Position numbers and translations under genes: made by a program. Shown here one piece after another: positions 1-8,030 of a stretch of 30,241 nt of DNA. Source of the DNA: an uncultured Alphaproteobacteria bacterium (lineage in GTDB: Bacteria > Pseudomonadota > Alphaproteobacteria > CAAHEQ01 > UBA3637); NCBI GenBank assembly GCA_937888725.1, contig CALARE010000091.1, positions 1 through 30,241 of the forward strand, in the 5' to 3' direction. How positions within the stretch are numbered: the first letter of the stretch is position 1; each line of letters begins with the position of its first letter. Under the pieces are notes generated by a model. That model was not told the origin of the DNA. It saw only the letters and a list, made by a program, of their open reading frames with translations, and made no database searches.

Positions 1-65
<65 letters not shown>

Positions 66-75
66 AATAGTGCTA

Positions 76-104
76 TTTATATATGATTTTTTTTAAAAAT
101 GCAA
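76..104 (-). promoter_or_regulatory. Promoter of tRNA-Lys
   Basis: On the minus strand there is TTGCAT (positions 104-99), a 17-base spacer and TATAAA (81-76), ending 10 bases before the tRNA 5' end. The same -10 hexamer and spacing occur before the tRNA-Arg gene at 16409. It sits just beyond the stop codon of the MATE gene on the same strand, so the tRNA probably has its own start. Confidence 0.55.
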
Positions 105-112
105 GTATAAAA

Positions 113-1519
113 TCAACTATCACTATTTTTTTGTGGATATGAAATACGCAACTCTTTTTTAACAGGAAATTTCTGATCTAATGGTCCAAATAAAGGAACA
201 TTGAAACGTTTAATAATGACAATATAACAAATAAATACGAAAATTGCAGCAGATAACCACGCAACAGGACTTGCAAAACAAATACCCTTATATCCTAAAT
301 ATGCAGCGAGTGAAAAAGCTGCGAACCAACGCATAACAAGTTCAATAATCCCCGAAATAAGTGGAATCACCGCATATCCCATTCCTTGTAATGCTTGTCT
401 AAATATAAAAATATGTCCTAAGAAAAAATAAAATAATGTTGTTGTTTGGATATATAATACAGCTTGATTTAAAACACCAACATCTGATGTATTTAAAAAC
501 AAATGAGCCATATCTTTCCCCCAAAAAAACGCTATTGATGCGAGAATAAAACTAGCACCACTTGAAAGAATCGCACATTGCAAAACCCCTTGTCTAATTC
601 TACGAATAAGGCGTGCTCCAAAGTTTTGTGCAACAAAAGTTGTTAATGCAAGACCCAGAGAAAATAATGGCATTGTTGTTAATTGTTCAATTCTTGTGGC
701 CGCTGAAAATGCAGCAATTGTATTACTTCCAAATTGATTACAAACGCTTTGAATAGCAATAATCCCCAGACCAATGATTGAAAATTGAATACTCATCGGA
801 AAAGCAATTTTCAAATGTTCAACAAGAAAAAGTGATGAAATTCTAAAATCTTTTTTTTGCAATCTAAGAATAGGATATTTAATAAACATATATCCCAAAC
901 ACAAAAAAACAGAAATAAACTGTGCTAAACAAGTACCATAAGCAACGCCCGTTACATCTAATTTTAGTTTTGTAATAAAAAAAACATTAATTATAATATT
1001 AAGAATCGATGAGAATATTAAAAAATAAAGAGGTGTTTTACTATCCCCAAGAGCTCTTAAAGCACCTGACAAAAAATTATAAAAAATCGTTGCAATTAAG
1101 CCATAAGCTAAAATAGTCATAAACCGACCAGCATCAACAAAAATGTCACTAGGGACATTCATAAGCGTTAAAATCAAATTCATTTTGTATACAAGAAATA
1201 AAATAACAAAAAATGAAAAGGCAAAACTCAATGCTATACCAATAGCAAATGATTTACGAACATTTATTATGTCATTTGCACCAAAGCGTTGTGCCGTAAT
1301 AATACATAAACCATTTGTAAAACCAGTTGCCGTCATCATAGACATAATAAAAATAGGTGTCATCGCACCAGCAACAGCAAGTGCATGAATACCGAGGTAA
1401 TGCCCTAATATATAAAGGTCAGATAGAATATAAAACTGTTGAAAAATATTCCCAATCAAGATCGGGAGCATAAATAATAAAATTAATTTAAGGGGATGAC
1501 CCTTTGTCATATTTTTCAT
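113..1519 (-). CDS. MATE family multidrug/sodium efflux transporter
   Basis: A 468-residue, almost entirely hydrophobic protein with the two-fold MatE layout (about 12 membrane helices in two similar halves). The N-terminus MTKGHPLKLILLFMLPILIG and the following GNIFQQFYILSDLYILGHYLG stretch (shown in parts) are typical of MATE proteins of the DinF/MepA branch, as is GALRALGDSKTPL at the end of the first half and the matching RQALQGMGYAVIPL in the second. Known role of the family: inner membrane export of cationic drugs or metabolites driven by Na+ or H+; the substrate here cannot be told. The start at 1519 is supported by a GAGG 8 bases upstream. It is divergent from pal and lies apart from the pal operon; no regulator gene is adjacent. 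Confidence 0.9.
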   Translation of the reverse strand: MKNMTKGHPLKLILLFMLPILIGNIFQQFYILSDLYILGHYLGIHALAVAGAMTPIFIMSMMTATGFTNGLCIITAQRFGANDIINVRKSFAIGIALSFAFSFFVILFLVYKMNLILTLMNVPSDIFVDAGRFMTILAYGLIATIFYNFLSGALRALGDSKTPLYFLIFSSILNIIINVFFITKLKLDVTGVAYGTCLAQFISVFLCLGYMFIKYPILRLQKKDFRISSLFLVEHLKIAFPMSIQFSIIGLGIIAIQSVCNQFGSNTIAAFSAATRIEQLTTMPLFSLGLALTTFVAQNFGARLIRRIRQGVLQCAILSSGASFILASIAFFWGKDMAHLFLNTSDVGVLNQAVLYIQTTTLFYFFLGHIFIFRQALQGMGYAVIPLISGIIELVMRWFAAFSLAAYLGYKGICFASPVAWLSAAIFVFICYIVIIKRFNVPLFGPLDQKFPVKKELRISYPQKNSDS

Positions 1520-1605
1520 ATTTCTACCTCAAAAAATGTGGAGGCAGTATAAGTTGTTTTAAGATAAAACACAATAAAAAAATCTAGTTTTTTTCAAAAA
1601 ATATC

Positions 1606-1638
1606 TTGACTTTTCAATGTGATTATGTTTTTTATAAT
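1606..1638 (+). promoter_or_regulatory. Candidate pal promoter region
   Basis: TTGACT (1606-1611) and a perfect TATAAT (1633-1638) lie upstream of pal, but the spacing is 21 bases, longer than the usual 16-18. The -10 box is convincing; the true -35 partner is uncertain. Confidence 0.35.
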
Positions 1639-1705
1639 CTTAAGGATAGATGAATTTTCACTACCGTATTTTTGTTTAATTGTTTTTTTTAAAAAGGAAG
1701 AAAAA

Positions 1706-2200
1706 ATGTTAAAAAAATTACTCGCAGTTGTATGTGCTGTTTCTTTCTTGAGTGCTTGTGCTTCTCAAAAAGATGGGGCTGATTTATATGGTAATGGTCA
1801 AGGCGGTTGGAATGATGCTGTCAATATTTCTGACTTACAAGAAACCGCTATGACGCAAAAATTTAAAGATGAAAATCAAAATGTTGTTTATTTTGCATTA
1901 AACAGCTCTGATTTAGATGGTGATTCAAAATCAGTTTTGGCTGAGCAAGCTGAATGGTTAAAAGCAAACCCTCGTGTTTTAGTTGTAATTGAAGGTCGTT
2001 GTGATGAACGCGGTACAGAAGAATACAACTTAGCTTTAGGTGAACGCCGTGCAGATGAAGCTCGCCGTTTCTTAGTAATGAAAGGTGTTTCAGCTGATCG
2101 TATCCGTATTATCTCATACGGGAAAGAAAGACCAGTTGTTCCAGGTTCAACAGAAGAAGCTTGGGCAAAAAATCGTAATGCAACAACTGTTGCATATTAA
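1706..2200 (+). CDS. pal: Peptidoglycan-associated lipoprotein Pal
   Basis: Outer membrane lipoprotein of the Tol-Pal envelope system, 164 residues. The start is ATG 1706, not the longer reading frame from 1619: only this start has an AGGAAG ribosome site and gives a lipoprotein signal, with lipobox L15-S16-A17-C18. Residues about 55-164 form an OmpA-like peptidoglycan-binding domain, with GRCDERGT at 97-104 (the usual form is GHCDERGT) and NLALGERRADEARRFL, which contains the residues that hold diaminopimelate in the family. Pal ties the outer membrane to the cell wall and works with TolB during division. ybgF follows, as in other alphaproteobacteria; tolQRAB are not next to it here, since a MATE gene lies upstream instead. 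Confidence 0.95.
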   Translation: MLKKLLAVVCAVSFLSACASQKDGADLYGNGQGGWNDAVNISDLQETAMTQKFKDENQNVVYFALNSSDLDGDSKSVLAEQAEWLKANPRVLVVIEGRCDERGTEEYNLALGERRADEARRFLVMKGVSADRIRIISYGKERPVVPGSTEEAWAKNRNATTVAY

Positions 2201-2232
2201 AAATAAGTTTTTCAAAAAAAAGACTTGTTAAA

Positions 2233-2266
2233 AAAAACTCTTCCTAGTAAAATAGGAGGAGTTTTT
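2233..2266 (+). terminator. Hairpin after pal that contains the ybgF ribosome site
   Basis: Positions 2233-2246 pair with 2253-2266 to give a 14-bp stem (one G-U pair) with the 6-base loop GTAAAA. The 3' arm ends in TTTTT, so it looks like an intrinsic terminator for pal. The same 3' arm carries AGGAGG (2254-2259), the ribosome site of ybgF, whose ATG starts at 2269. The hairpin can therefore attenuate transcription and also hide the ribosome site. Confidence 0.7.
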
Positions 2267-2268
2267 AT

Positions 2269-3072
2269 ATGAGGCAGATTATGAAGAAAATTATTTTTAT
2301 GACCCTTTTTTCAACCATTTCTTTTTCAAGCTTAGCACAAGCTGACATTAAAATGGATATGTTAAGTGACAAAGTAACCCGTTTAGAACAAGACATAAAC
2401 GCTTTACAAAGAAAAGTATATCAATCAAAAGTTGTTTCTAACACATCATCAGATATAACAAAACCTGTTGTAGATGGAAATTTAGAAGATCTATATAATA
2501 GAATTAGTGCTCAAGATTCTGTTGTAAAAGATTTAACAGCAAAAATGGAACAATTAGAGTTCCAGCAAAAACAACTTGACGAACGGCTAAACAAATTAAA
2601 TGCAGACATTGATGTGCGGTTTAATTTATTACAAAAAGAAAATGAAGCAAAAAAAGCCACCAATGCATCTTCTAATTCATCAAACAAAAATGCCCAGCAA
2701 GCATATGATGCAGCTTATAACATCATGAAAAAGGGAGATTATAAAGCAGCAGAAGAAGCTTTCACCCTCTTTATGAAGGATTATCCAAAATCTAATTTGG
2801 TTGGAAATGCAAATTATTGGTTGGGTGAAACCTATTACGCAAGGGGTCTTTACGAACAAGCTGTTGGTATTTTTGCAGATGGATTTACAAAATATAAAAA
2901 GAATTCAAAAGCTGCAGATAACCTTTTAAAATTAGGTTTGACAATGAATAAATTGAACAAAAAAACAGAAGCATGTACAGCGTTTAAATCTCTACCAACA
3001 GAATTTCCAAAAGCTAATAAAAAATTGAAAGACAGGGCGGCAGCAGAAGCAAAAAAATTATCTTGTAAATAA
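2269..3072 (+). CDS. ybgF: Tol-Pal system protein YbgF/CpoB
   Basis: Periplasmic protein of 267 residues. Residues 1-25 are a Sec signal peptide ending in LAQA before D26. Residues about 28-125 are heptad-like and rich in K, E, Q and L (KVTRLEQDINALQRKVY and following), the trimer-forming coiled coil of the family. After a Ser/Asn linker, residues about 143-265 hold TPR units starting AQQAYDAAYNIMKKGDYKAA, with the family phrase NYWLGETYYARGLYEQA. CpoB links Tol-Pal action to cell wall synthesis at the septum. The start at 2269 is 8-10 bases from AGGAGG; a second ATG at 2281 would also leave a working signal peptide. It is followed by tilS two bases after its stop. Confidence 0.92.
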   Translation: MRQIMKKIIFMTLFSTISFSSLAQADIKMDMLSDKVTRLEQDINALQRKVYQSKVVSNTSSDITKPVVDGNLEDLYNRISAQDSVVKDLTAKMEQLEFQQKQLDERLNKLNADIDVRFNLLQKENEAKKATNASSNSSNKNAQQAYDAAYNIMKKGDYKAAEEAFTLFMKDYPKSNLVGNANYWLGETYYARGLYEQAVGIFADGFTKYKKNSKAADNLLKLGLTMNKLNKKTEACTAFKSLPTEFPKANKKLKDRAAAEAKKLSCK

Positions 3073-3074
3073 AA

Positions 3075-4283
3075 ATGGTTCTTAATTTAAATTATCTTGA
3101 AGATCAAATAAAAAAACTTAATTTAAGTTTGTCAAAACAAGTAGCTATCGCCGTTTCTGGCGGTGCTGACAGTATGTGCTTAACCTTTTTACTGGCTGCG
3201 TTTTGTAAAAAAAACAACATCAAATTGGTTGCTTTGACAGTTAATCATAATATTCGGGAAGATAGCCTTGCTGAAGCACAATGGGTCCATTCGTTTTTGG
3301 AAGAAAGAGGCTTTAATCACATTATTTTGGATAATAAAACGCCAATTGGTCACACATCTATTGAAGAAGATGCTCGTCAAATCCGATACCAACTATTAAC
3401 TGATTACTGCAATAAGAAAAATATTAATCATCTTTTTATTGCACATCAACAAGAGGATCAGGCTGAAACATTTTTATCCCGTTTAGCAAGAGGAAGTGGC
3501 ATTGATGGTTTATCTGCCATAAAAAATGTATCAAAACGTAATGGCATTTTTTTAGTAAGGCCTTTTTTAAATATTTCAAAAAAGGATATGGTCAACTGGC
3601 TGAAAAAAAATTCTATTACTTGGGTAAATGATCCCATGAATAATAATCCTGTTTATGAACGAGTTAAATGGCGACAATTTTTACCCAAATTAGAGGAAAA
3701 CGGCATTTCAACAAAAGGTATTTCTCTTTCAACACATCGACTAAATCGAGCTCTGCAAGCATTACAATGGATAACAGATGACGCATTATTAAAATGTGTA
3801 TCATATTTTAATGAAGGCTATGCACTAATTAAAAAAGAAAAATTTATAAAATATCCTGAGGAAATAAGAATCAGAATATTAGCAGAAGTCTTAAAAAATA
3901 TTGGTCAAACTGACAAAATAATTTCATTGGAATTATTAGAACGTGCCATTTTTTCTTTTCCACAAAAAATGACGCTTGCAAATTGCGTTATTGTTCCACA
4001 TAAAAGAGGCATTTTTATCGCAAAAGAATATTCAAAACTTGAAAAAAGAAAAAAAATTAAAGCTCATACAAAAACAAAATGGGATCGATTTGAAATTACA
4101 ATCCCATTTAACGGTTATGTTCAGGCAAAAGCACCTTTAAAACGTAAAAAAAATATCCCATATCTTGTGCAACAAAGCTTTCCATTCTTTGAAATGGAAA
4201 AAGAGCTTGAAAATAACCAAGATATTGAGTATAAGAATAAAACAAATAATAAAATTGATATTAAATTTATATATAATCATTAA
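3075..4283 (+). CDS. tilS: tRNA(Ile)-lysidine synthetase TilS
   Basis: Cytoplasmic enzyme that uses ATP and lysine to change C34 of tRNA-Ile(CAU) to lysidine, so that the tRNA reads AUA. The protein is 402 residues. The PP-loop ATP-binding motif SGGADS is at residues 28-33, followed by the TilS-specific stretches LTVNHNIR, HQQEDQAETFLSRLARGSG and WVNDPMNNN. The C-terminal part is diverged and ends in a lysine- and asparagine-rich tail. The ATG lies 2 bases after the ybgF stop with no clear ribosome site of its own, so translation is probably coupled. The position between ybgF and ftsH is the usual alphaproteobacterial arrangement. Confidence 0.95.
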   Translation: MVLNLNYLEDQIKKLNLSLSKQVAIAVSGGADSMCLTFLLAAFCKKNNIKLVALTVNHNIREDSLAEAQWVHSFLEERGFNHIILDNKTPIGHTSIEEDARQIRYQLLTDYCNKKNINHLFIAHQQEDQAETFLSRLARGSGIDGLSAIKNVSKRNGIFLVRPFLNISKKDMVNWLKKNSITWVNDPMNNNPVYERVKWRQFLPKLEENGISTKGISLSTHRLNRALQALQWITDDALLKCVSYFNEGYALIKKEKFIKYPEEIRIRILAEVLKNIGQTDKIISLELLERAIFSFPQKMTLANCVIVPHKRGIFIAKEYSKLEKRKKIKAHTKTKWDRFEITIPFNGYVQAKAPLKRKKNIPYLVQQSFPFFEMEKELENNQDIEYKNKTNNKIDIKFIYNH

Positions 4284-4294
4284 AGGAATATAGA

Positions 4295-6262
4295 ATGAAA
4301 AAGCAATCAAATACAGCTACATTTTGGCTTGTTTTCTTTACTGTTATTATTTTGTTGGCGAGTTTTTCATTTCCTGACCCCAAAAAAGCAAAACAGCAAG
4401 AACTCTCATTCAGTGAATTTGTAACAGCTGTTGAAAAAGGAGATGTTAAATCTGTTGAGATGCAAGGACAATCTATCAGTGGTGAATTCCAACAAGAGGG
4501 GTCATTTAAAACCTATGCACCAACAGATGCGGGCTTAATTCCTATTTTAAAAGCAAATAATGTTAAGGTAACAGCCCTTCCTCTTGAAAGTGAATCAAGT
4601 TGGTTTATGGCTTTAATTTCCTGGGCACCTATTTTATTATTTGCAGGAATTTGGATTATGATGATGCGTCAAATGTCTGCCAGCAATGGAAAAGCAATGA
4701 GCTTTGGAAAATCAAAAGCTAAATTGTTGGAAGGGAAAGACAAGGTTACCTTTGATGATGTTGCTGGCATTGAAGAAGCAAAACAAGAATTACAAGAGAT
4801 TGTTGACTTTTTAAAAGCACCAATCAAGTTTCAACGTTTGGGAGGAAAAATTCCAAAAGGGGCATTATTAGTTGGCCCTCCAGGAACGGGTAAAACATTA
4901 CTTGCACGAGCTATTGCAGGTGAAGCAAATGTGCCTTTTTTTAGCATTTCAGGTTCAGATTTTGTTGAGATGTTTGTCGGTGTTGGGGCTTCCCGTGTAC
5001 GCGATATGTTTGAACAAGCTAAAAAATCAGCACCTTGTATTGTTTTTGTTGATGAAATTGATGCCGTTGGCCGTCATCGTGGTGCTGGTTTAGGAGGTGG
5101 GAATGATGAGCGTGAACAAACCTTAAACCAATTATTGGTTGAAATGGATGGTTTTGAAACAAACTCTGGCATCATCTTAATTGCCGCAACAAATAGACCT
5201 GATGTTTTAGATCCAGCATTATTACGTCCTGGTCGCTTTGATCGTCAAATTGTGGTTTCAAATCCTGATATTAACGGGCGTGAAGCAATCTTGAATGTAC
5301 ATGTCAAAAAAGTACCACTTGCACCAAATGTTTCCCTTCCTCTCATTGCAAGGGGAACACCTGGATTTTCGGGTGCAGATTTGGCAAATCTTGTAAATGA
5401 AGCGGCTTTATTGGCTGCGCGACGTAACAAAACAATGGTTACAATGCAAGATTTTGAAGATGCAAAAGATAAAGTTATGATGGGATCAGAGCGTAAATCT
5501 CTTGTAATGGACGAACAAGAAAAGAAAATGACTGCTTACCATGAGGCAGGTCATGCAATCGCATCTTTACACCTGCCAGAATCAGATCCATTGCATAAAG
5601 TCACAATTATCCCTCGAGGTCGGGCATTAGGTGTTACAATGCAATTACCTGAAAAAGATAAATATTCACAAAGCATGACATACTTAAAATCACGTTTGAG
5701 TATTTTGTTTGCAGGTCGATTGGCTGAAGAAATGATTTTTGGGAGAGAGAAAGTTTCAACAGGTGCAAGTAATGACATTCAAGTTGCCACAACAATCGCC
5801 CGTAAAATGGTGAGTGAATGGGGCATGAGTGACGTTATGGGACCAATCGCGTATGACGAACCAGAAGGAGAAGTTTTCTTAGGATACAGCATTTCAAAAA
5901 GAAAGAATGTTTCTGACTTAACGGCACAACAAGTGGATGCTGAAATTAGAAAGATTATTGATGCTGCTTATCAAAAAACAAGAGAAATTTTAACAACTTA
6001 TAAACAAGAATTAGATACACTCGCACTTGGTTTAATCGAATATGAAACCCTTTCTGGAGATGAAATTAGCGATCTTCTACAAGGAAAAGAAATTAGAGTT
6101 CCTGTTGAAAAGGCTAAAATAAAATCCAGAGCAACCGTTCCATCGGTTGGAGATGTATCTGAATCTATCGATGAAAATATCGATATTACAACGTTGTTTG
6201 AAGTTCCTTTAAATAAAAAGAAACCAACAAAACAACAAAGTTCTAAAAAAGCAAAAAAATAA
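4295..6262 (+). CDS. ftsH: ATP-dependent zinc metalloprotease FtsH
   Basis: Membrane-bound AAA+ protease that extracts and degrades membrane proteins and short-lived regulators. It has 655 residues: membrane helix 1 at about 11-27, a periplasmic region, helix 2 at about 103-121, then the AAA domain with Walker A GPPGTGKT at 194-201, Walker B IVFVDEID and the RPGRFDRQI arginine-finger region. The peptidase domain has the zinc site HEAGH at 416-420 and a later TGASNDI stretch that supplies the third ligand. All key residues are present and the length is normal. AAGGA lies 8 bases before the ATG. It is 11 bases after tilS, so it is likely the last gene of the pal-side operon, and a strong terminator follows. 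Confidence 0.98.
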   Translation: MKKQSNTATFWLVFFTVIILLASFSFPDPKKAKQQELSFSEFVTAVEKGDVKSVEMQGQSISGEFQQEGSFKTYAPTDAGLIPILKANNVKVTALPLESESSWFMALISWAPILLFAGIWIMMMRQMSASNGKAMSFGKSKAKLLEGKDKVTFDDVAGIEEAKQELQEIVDFLKAPIKFQRLGGKIPKGALLVGPPGTGKTLLARAIAGEANVPFFSISGSDFVEMFVGVGASRVRDMFEQAKKSAPCIVFVDEIDAVGRHRGAGLGGGNDEREQTLNQLLVEMDGFETNSGIILIAATNRPDVLDPALLRPGRFDRQIVVSNPDINGREAILNVHVKKVPLAPNVSLPLIARGTPGFSGADLANLVNEAALLAARRNKTMVTMQDFEDAKDKVMMGSERKSLVMDEQEKKMTAYHEAGHAIASLHLPESDPLHKVTIIPRGRALGVTMQLPEKDKYSQSMTYLKSRLSILFAGRLAEEMIFGREKVSTGASNDIQVATTIARKMVSEWGMSDVMGPIAYDEPEGEVFLGYSISKRKNVSDLTAQQVDAEIRKIIDAAYQKTREILTTYKQELDTLALGLIEYETLSGDEISDLLQGKEIRVPVEKAKIKSRATVPSVGDVSESIDENIDITTLFEVPLNKKKPTKQQSSKKAKK

Positions 6263-6271
6263 ATTTATTTT

Positions 6272-6303
6272 CCCTCTTTTGTATAATGCAAAAGAGGGAT
6301 TTT
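6272..6303. terminator. Bidirectional terminator between ftsH and the convergent kinase gene
   Basis: A perfect 10-bp stem, CCCTCTTTTG (6272-6281) with CAAAAGAGGG (6289-6298) and a 7-base loop, is followed by ATTTTA on the plus strand. On the other strand an A/T-rich run (positions 6271-6260) follows. It can serve ftsH on plus; the minus-strand gene ends at 6302, so the stem also lies just downstream of that gene. Confidence 0.85.
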
Positions 6304-6784
6304 ATAAACCATCTGTTTGATAAAAAATAACGGGCAAACCTTCCTCTTTTGTCATGGGTTCAAATCGTTTCAAACGGTCATTAAATATAAACTCATCAAT
6401 ATAAAATTCTTCTTTTTTATTTTTTGTTCGTTTTAACACTCTTTCTTTTGCGATTTTAATATCACATTGAACAGCATGAAAAACAACATCAGATGTTAAT
6501 TTTTTTGCCCATTCATAATATTTTTTTCTTGTTTCTTTTTCCCAAAAACCATAATCCAGAATAACATTATTACCTTTTTTAATTTCTTCAATAGTTTTTT
6601 CTTTTATAATGGTATCAATAATTTGAAACCGTTCTTGACTAAAATCTTCAGGATTTCTTCCATAAGTTTTAATCATTAATTCATCATGGGTAAAACGTAC
6701 AGCAGGCAGTTCTCTTTCTAATCTTTTTGCAAGCGTTGTTTTTCCAAACCCGATAAATCCGTGCATAAGATGAATACTTGGCAT
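6302..6784 (-). CDS. P-loop kinase-like ATP-binding protein (AAA_33 type)
   Basis: A 160-residue soluble protein with a Walker A motif GFIGFGKTT at residues 9-17 and the general plan of small P-loop kinases (AAA_33, zeta-like): an early D after a TH dipeptide (FTHDEL, like the Lid/substrate aspartate), a Walker-B-like VILDYGFW, and an arginine-rich stretch RVLKRTKNKKEEF in the lid region. This fold phosphorylates small molecules or nucleic acid ends; the substrate cannot be told here. GGAGG lies 8 bases before the ATG. It is convergent with ftsH. A second protein in this window (14731-16308) carries a similar domain at its C-terminus. It is not evidently a toxin: no antitoxin gene is adjacent. 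Confidence 0.75.
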   Translation of the reverse strand: MPSIHLMHGFIGFGKTTLAKRLERELPAVRFTHDELMIKTYGRNPEDFSQERFQIIDTIIKEKTIEEIKKGNNVILDYGFWEKETRKKYYEWAKKLTSDVVFHAVQCDIKIAKERVLKRTKNKKEEFYIDEFIFNDRLKRFEPMTKEEGLPVIFYQTDGL

Positions 6785-6845
6785 TTATAAATCCTCCTAT
6801 AATCACTATACAAAAATATAAGGATAAATACCATAAAAAATATAG

Positions 6846-6873
6846 AAAAACCCGCCAACTTTACCAGCAGGTT
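6846..6873 (-). terminator. Second hairpin downstream of dps
   Basis: On the minus strand AACCTGC (6873-6867) pairs with GCGGGTT (6855-6849), with one G-U pair and an 11-base loop, and is followed by TTTTCTATATTTTT. It lies 10 bases beyond the first dps terminator, making a tandem pair before the kinase gene. Confidence 0.55.
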
Positions 6874-6882
6874 GTTTCTAGT

Positions 6883-6913
6883 AAAAAAGAGGTGTTTAAA
6901 ACACCTCTTTTTT
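6883..6913 (-). terminator. Terminator of the hdeD-dps operon
   Basis: A perfect 14-bp stem with arms AAAAAAGAGGTGTT (6883-6896) and AACACCTCTTTTTT (6900-6913) and the loop TAA. Because the stem is A-rich at one foot and T-rich at the other, it can end transcription in either direction. It starts 3 bases after the dps stop. Confidence 0.9.
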
Positions 6914-6915
6914 AA

Positions 6916-7401
6916 TTAATTTAAATGAGCCTCAATAAACCAAATAAATTTATCTAAATCCTCCACAGCTTGCGTATAATAATCAATGGTGGCAGCATCC
7001 GCCTTGGCAAGATTGATATCTTCTCTCATTGAATTTGCAACACTTGCATACCTGATATGTAACTCCCGTAAATGATCAGTTACAGATGAAATATTAAATG
7101 GATATTCTTCAAAAGATGTATTTTGAGCTAAGTGCTCAGATGTCCCAATAGCGATAAAATTTAATTGAACAAGTCGTTCTGCAAAAATATCGACATATTT
7201 TTGTAAGGTTTGGTAAAAATCATCTAACATTTCATGAACAGCAATAAAGTTTAATCCTTGTAAATTCCAGTGAGCTTGTTTCGTAATAAGCGACAGATTA
7301 GAAAAGTCAACAAGATAACGATTTAAAGATAATTTGCTTTCATTTAAAGTTTCTGAATCAAATTTAAGTAATGTTGTGCGTTTTTGTAAATTTTGAGACA
7401 T
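6916..7401 (-). CDS. dps: Dps family DNA-protecting ferritin-like protein
   Basis: A 161-residue protein of the Dps family, which assembles into 12-subunit cages that bind DNA and oxidise Fe(II) with hydrogen peroxide, protecting the chromosome. The ferroxidase residues are all in place with the E. coli spacing: H44 in KQAHWN, H56 and D60 in VHEMLDD, D71 and E75 in VDIFAERLVQL. The N-terminus has several basic and polar residues (KRTTLLK), consistent with DNA contact. The start codon overlaps the stop of the upstream hdeD-like gene (TAATG), so the two are translationally coupled, and a strong terminator follows. Confidence 0.93.
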   Translation of the reverse strand: MSQNLQKRTTLLKFDSETLNESKLSLNRYLVDFSNLSLITKQAHWNLQGLNFIAVHEMLDDFYQTLQKYVDIFAERLVQLNFIAIGTSEHLAQNTSFEEYPFNISSVTDHLRELHIRYASVANSMREDINLAKADAATIDYYTQAVEDLDKFIWFIEAHLN

Positions 7402-7931
7402 TATAAAATCTCCTTATTTTGCTTGCAGGTTATAAAACGGTGTAACTCAAATACACCATATCCAATAAGATATAGCCCAAGTAATAACGTAATCGTTATA
7501 TTACCTAATGCTGGATAAATAAAAATCAAAATAGAAAAACCAATACCAAAAATACTTGCCCCAATCATTTGTTTCCATGGAGCATCTTCTTGATTTTTAA
7601 TTTCAAGTGCCATAGCAAGTTGAACTGTGCTATTAAACAAAATCCAAAAAGCTAAAATAATAGGTAATGTTGCAATAGAAATTCCAATATTTGTTAAAAA
7701 TAACAACCCAACAAGAACATCTAAAATGCCAAGGGCCAAAATAGCATAGGAATCCCCATCTTTAAATGCCAAAATATAACCACATCCTAAAATTATAAAC
7801 AAAATACCAACAAACAAAACAGATGCAATTAACGCACTTAATGGATTAAATAAAACATAAATACCGCATAAAATAAGAAGTATACTAACAAGTAAAAGCC
7901 AGATGTTTCTAGAACATATTTTTTGTAACAT
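7401..7931 (-). CDS. HdeD/DUF308 family membrane protein
   Basis: A 176-residue integral membrane protein with about six short hydrophobic helices, typical of the HdeD (DUF308) family. Recognisable signs are the LLILCGIYVLFNPLSA start and the repeated pattern in which each helix pair ends in G-x-G/GxY (LGCGYILAF, LLGLYLIGYGVFEL). HdeD is an inner membrane acid-resistance protein in E. coli; the mechanism in other bacteria is not settled. AGGAGG lies a few bases before the ATG. Its stop overlaps the dps start, and this pairing with dps supports a role in stationary-phase or stress survival (inference). Confidence 0.85.
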   Translation of the reverse strand: MLQKICSRNIWLLLVSILLILCGIYVLFNPLSALIASVLFVGILFIILGCGYILAFKDGDSYAILALGILDVLVGLLFLTNIGISIATLPIILAFWILFNSTVQLAMALEIKNQEDAPWKQMIGASIFGIGFSILIFIYPALGNITITLLLGLYLIGYGVFELHRFITCKQNKEIL

Positions 7932-7996
7932 TTCGCCTCCTAAAAATAAAAAAATACCATATTCAAATTAATGTCTTTTTTTTATTTTTCAAGAGG

Positions 7997-8026
7997 AATA
8001 GATTTTTAAATATTATTATATGTCAA
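7997..8026 (-). promoter_or_regulatory. Candidate promoter of hdeD-dps
   Basis: On the minus strand a perfect TTGACA (8026-8021), an 18-base spacer and TCTATT (8002-7997), about 65 bases before the hdeD-like start. The -10 box is only 4 of 6, so an activator or another sigma factor may be involved. Confidence 0.4.
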
Positions 8027-8030
8027 TGAG

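Noticed and set aside
1619..1705. Longer N-terminus for Pal
   Set aside because: It would destroy the lipoprotein signal, and the ATG at 1706 has its own AGGAAG site.
6302..6784. Zeta toxin or chloramphenicol phosphotransferase
   Set aside because: The fold is shared, but no antitoxin gene is adjacent and no family-specific motif beyond the P-loop was seen, so only the general fold is reported.
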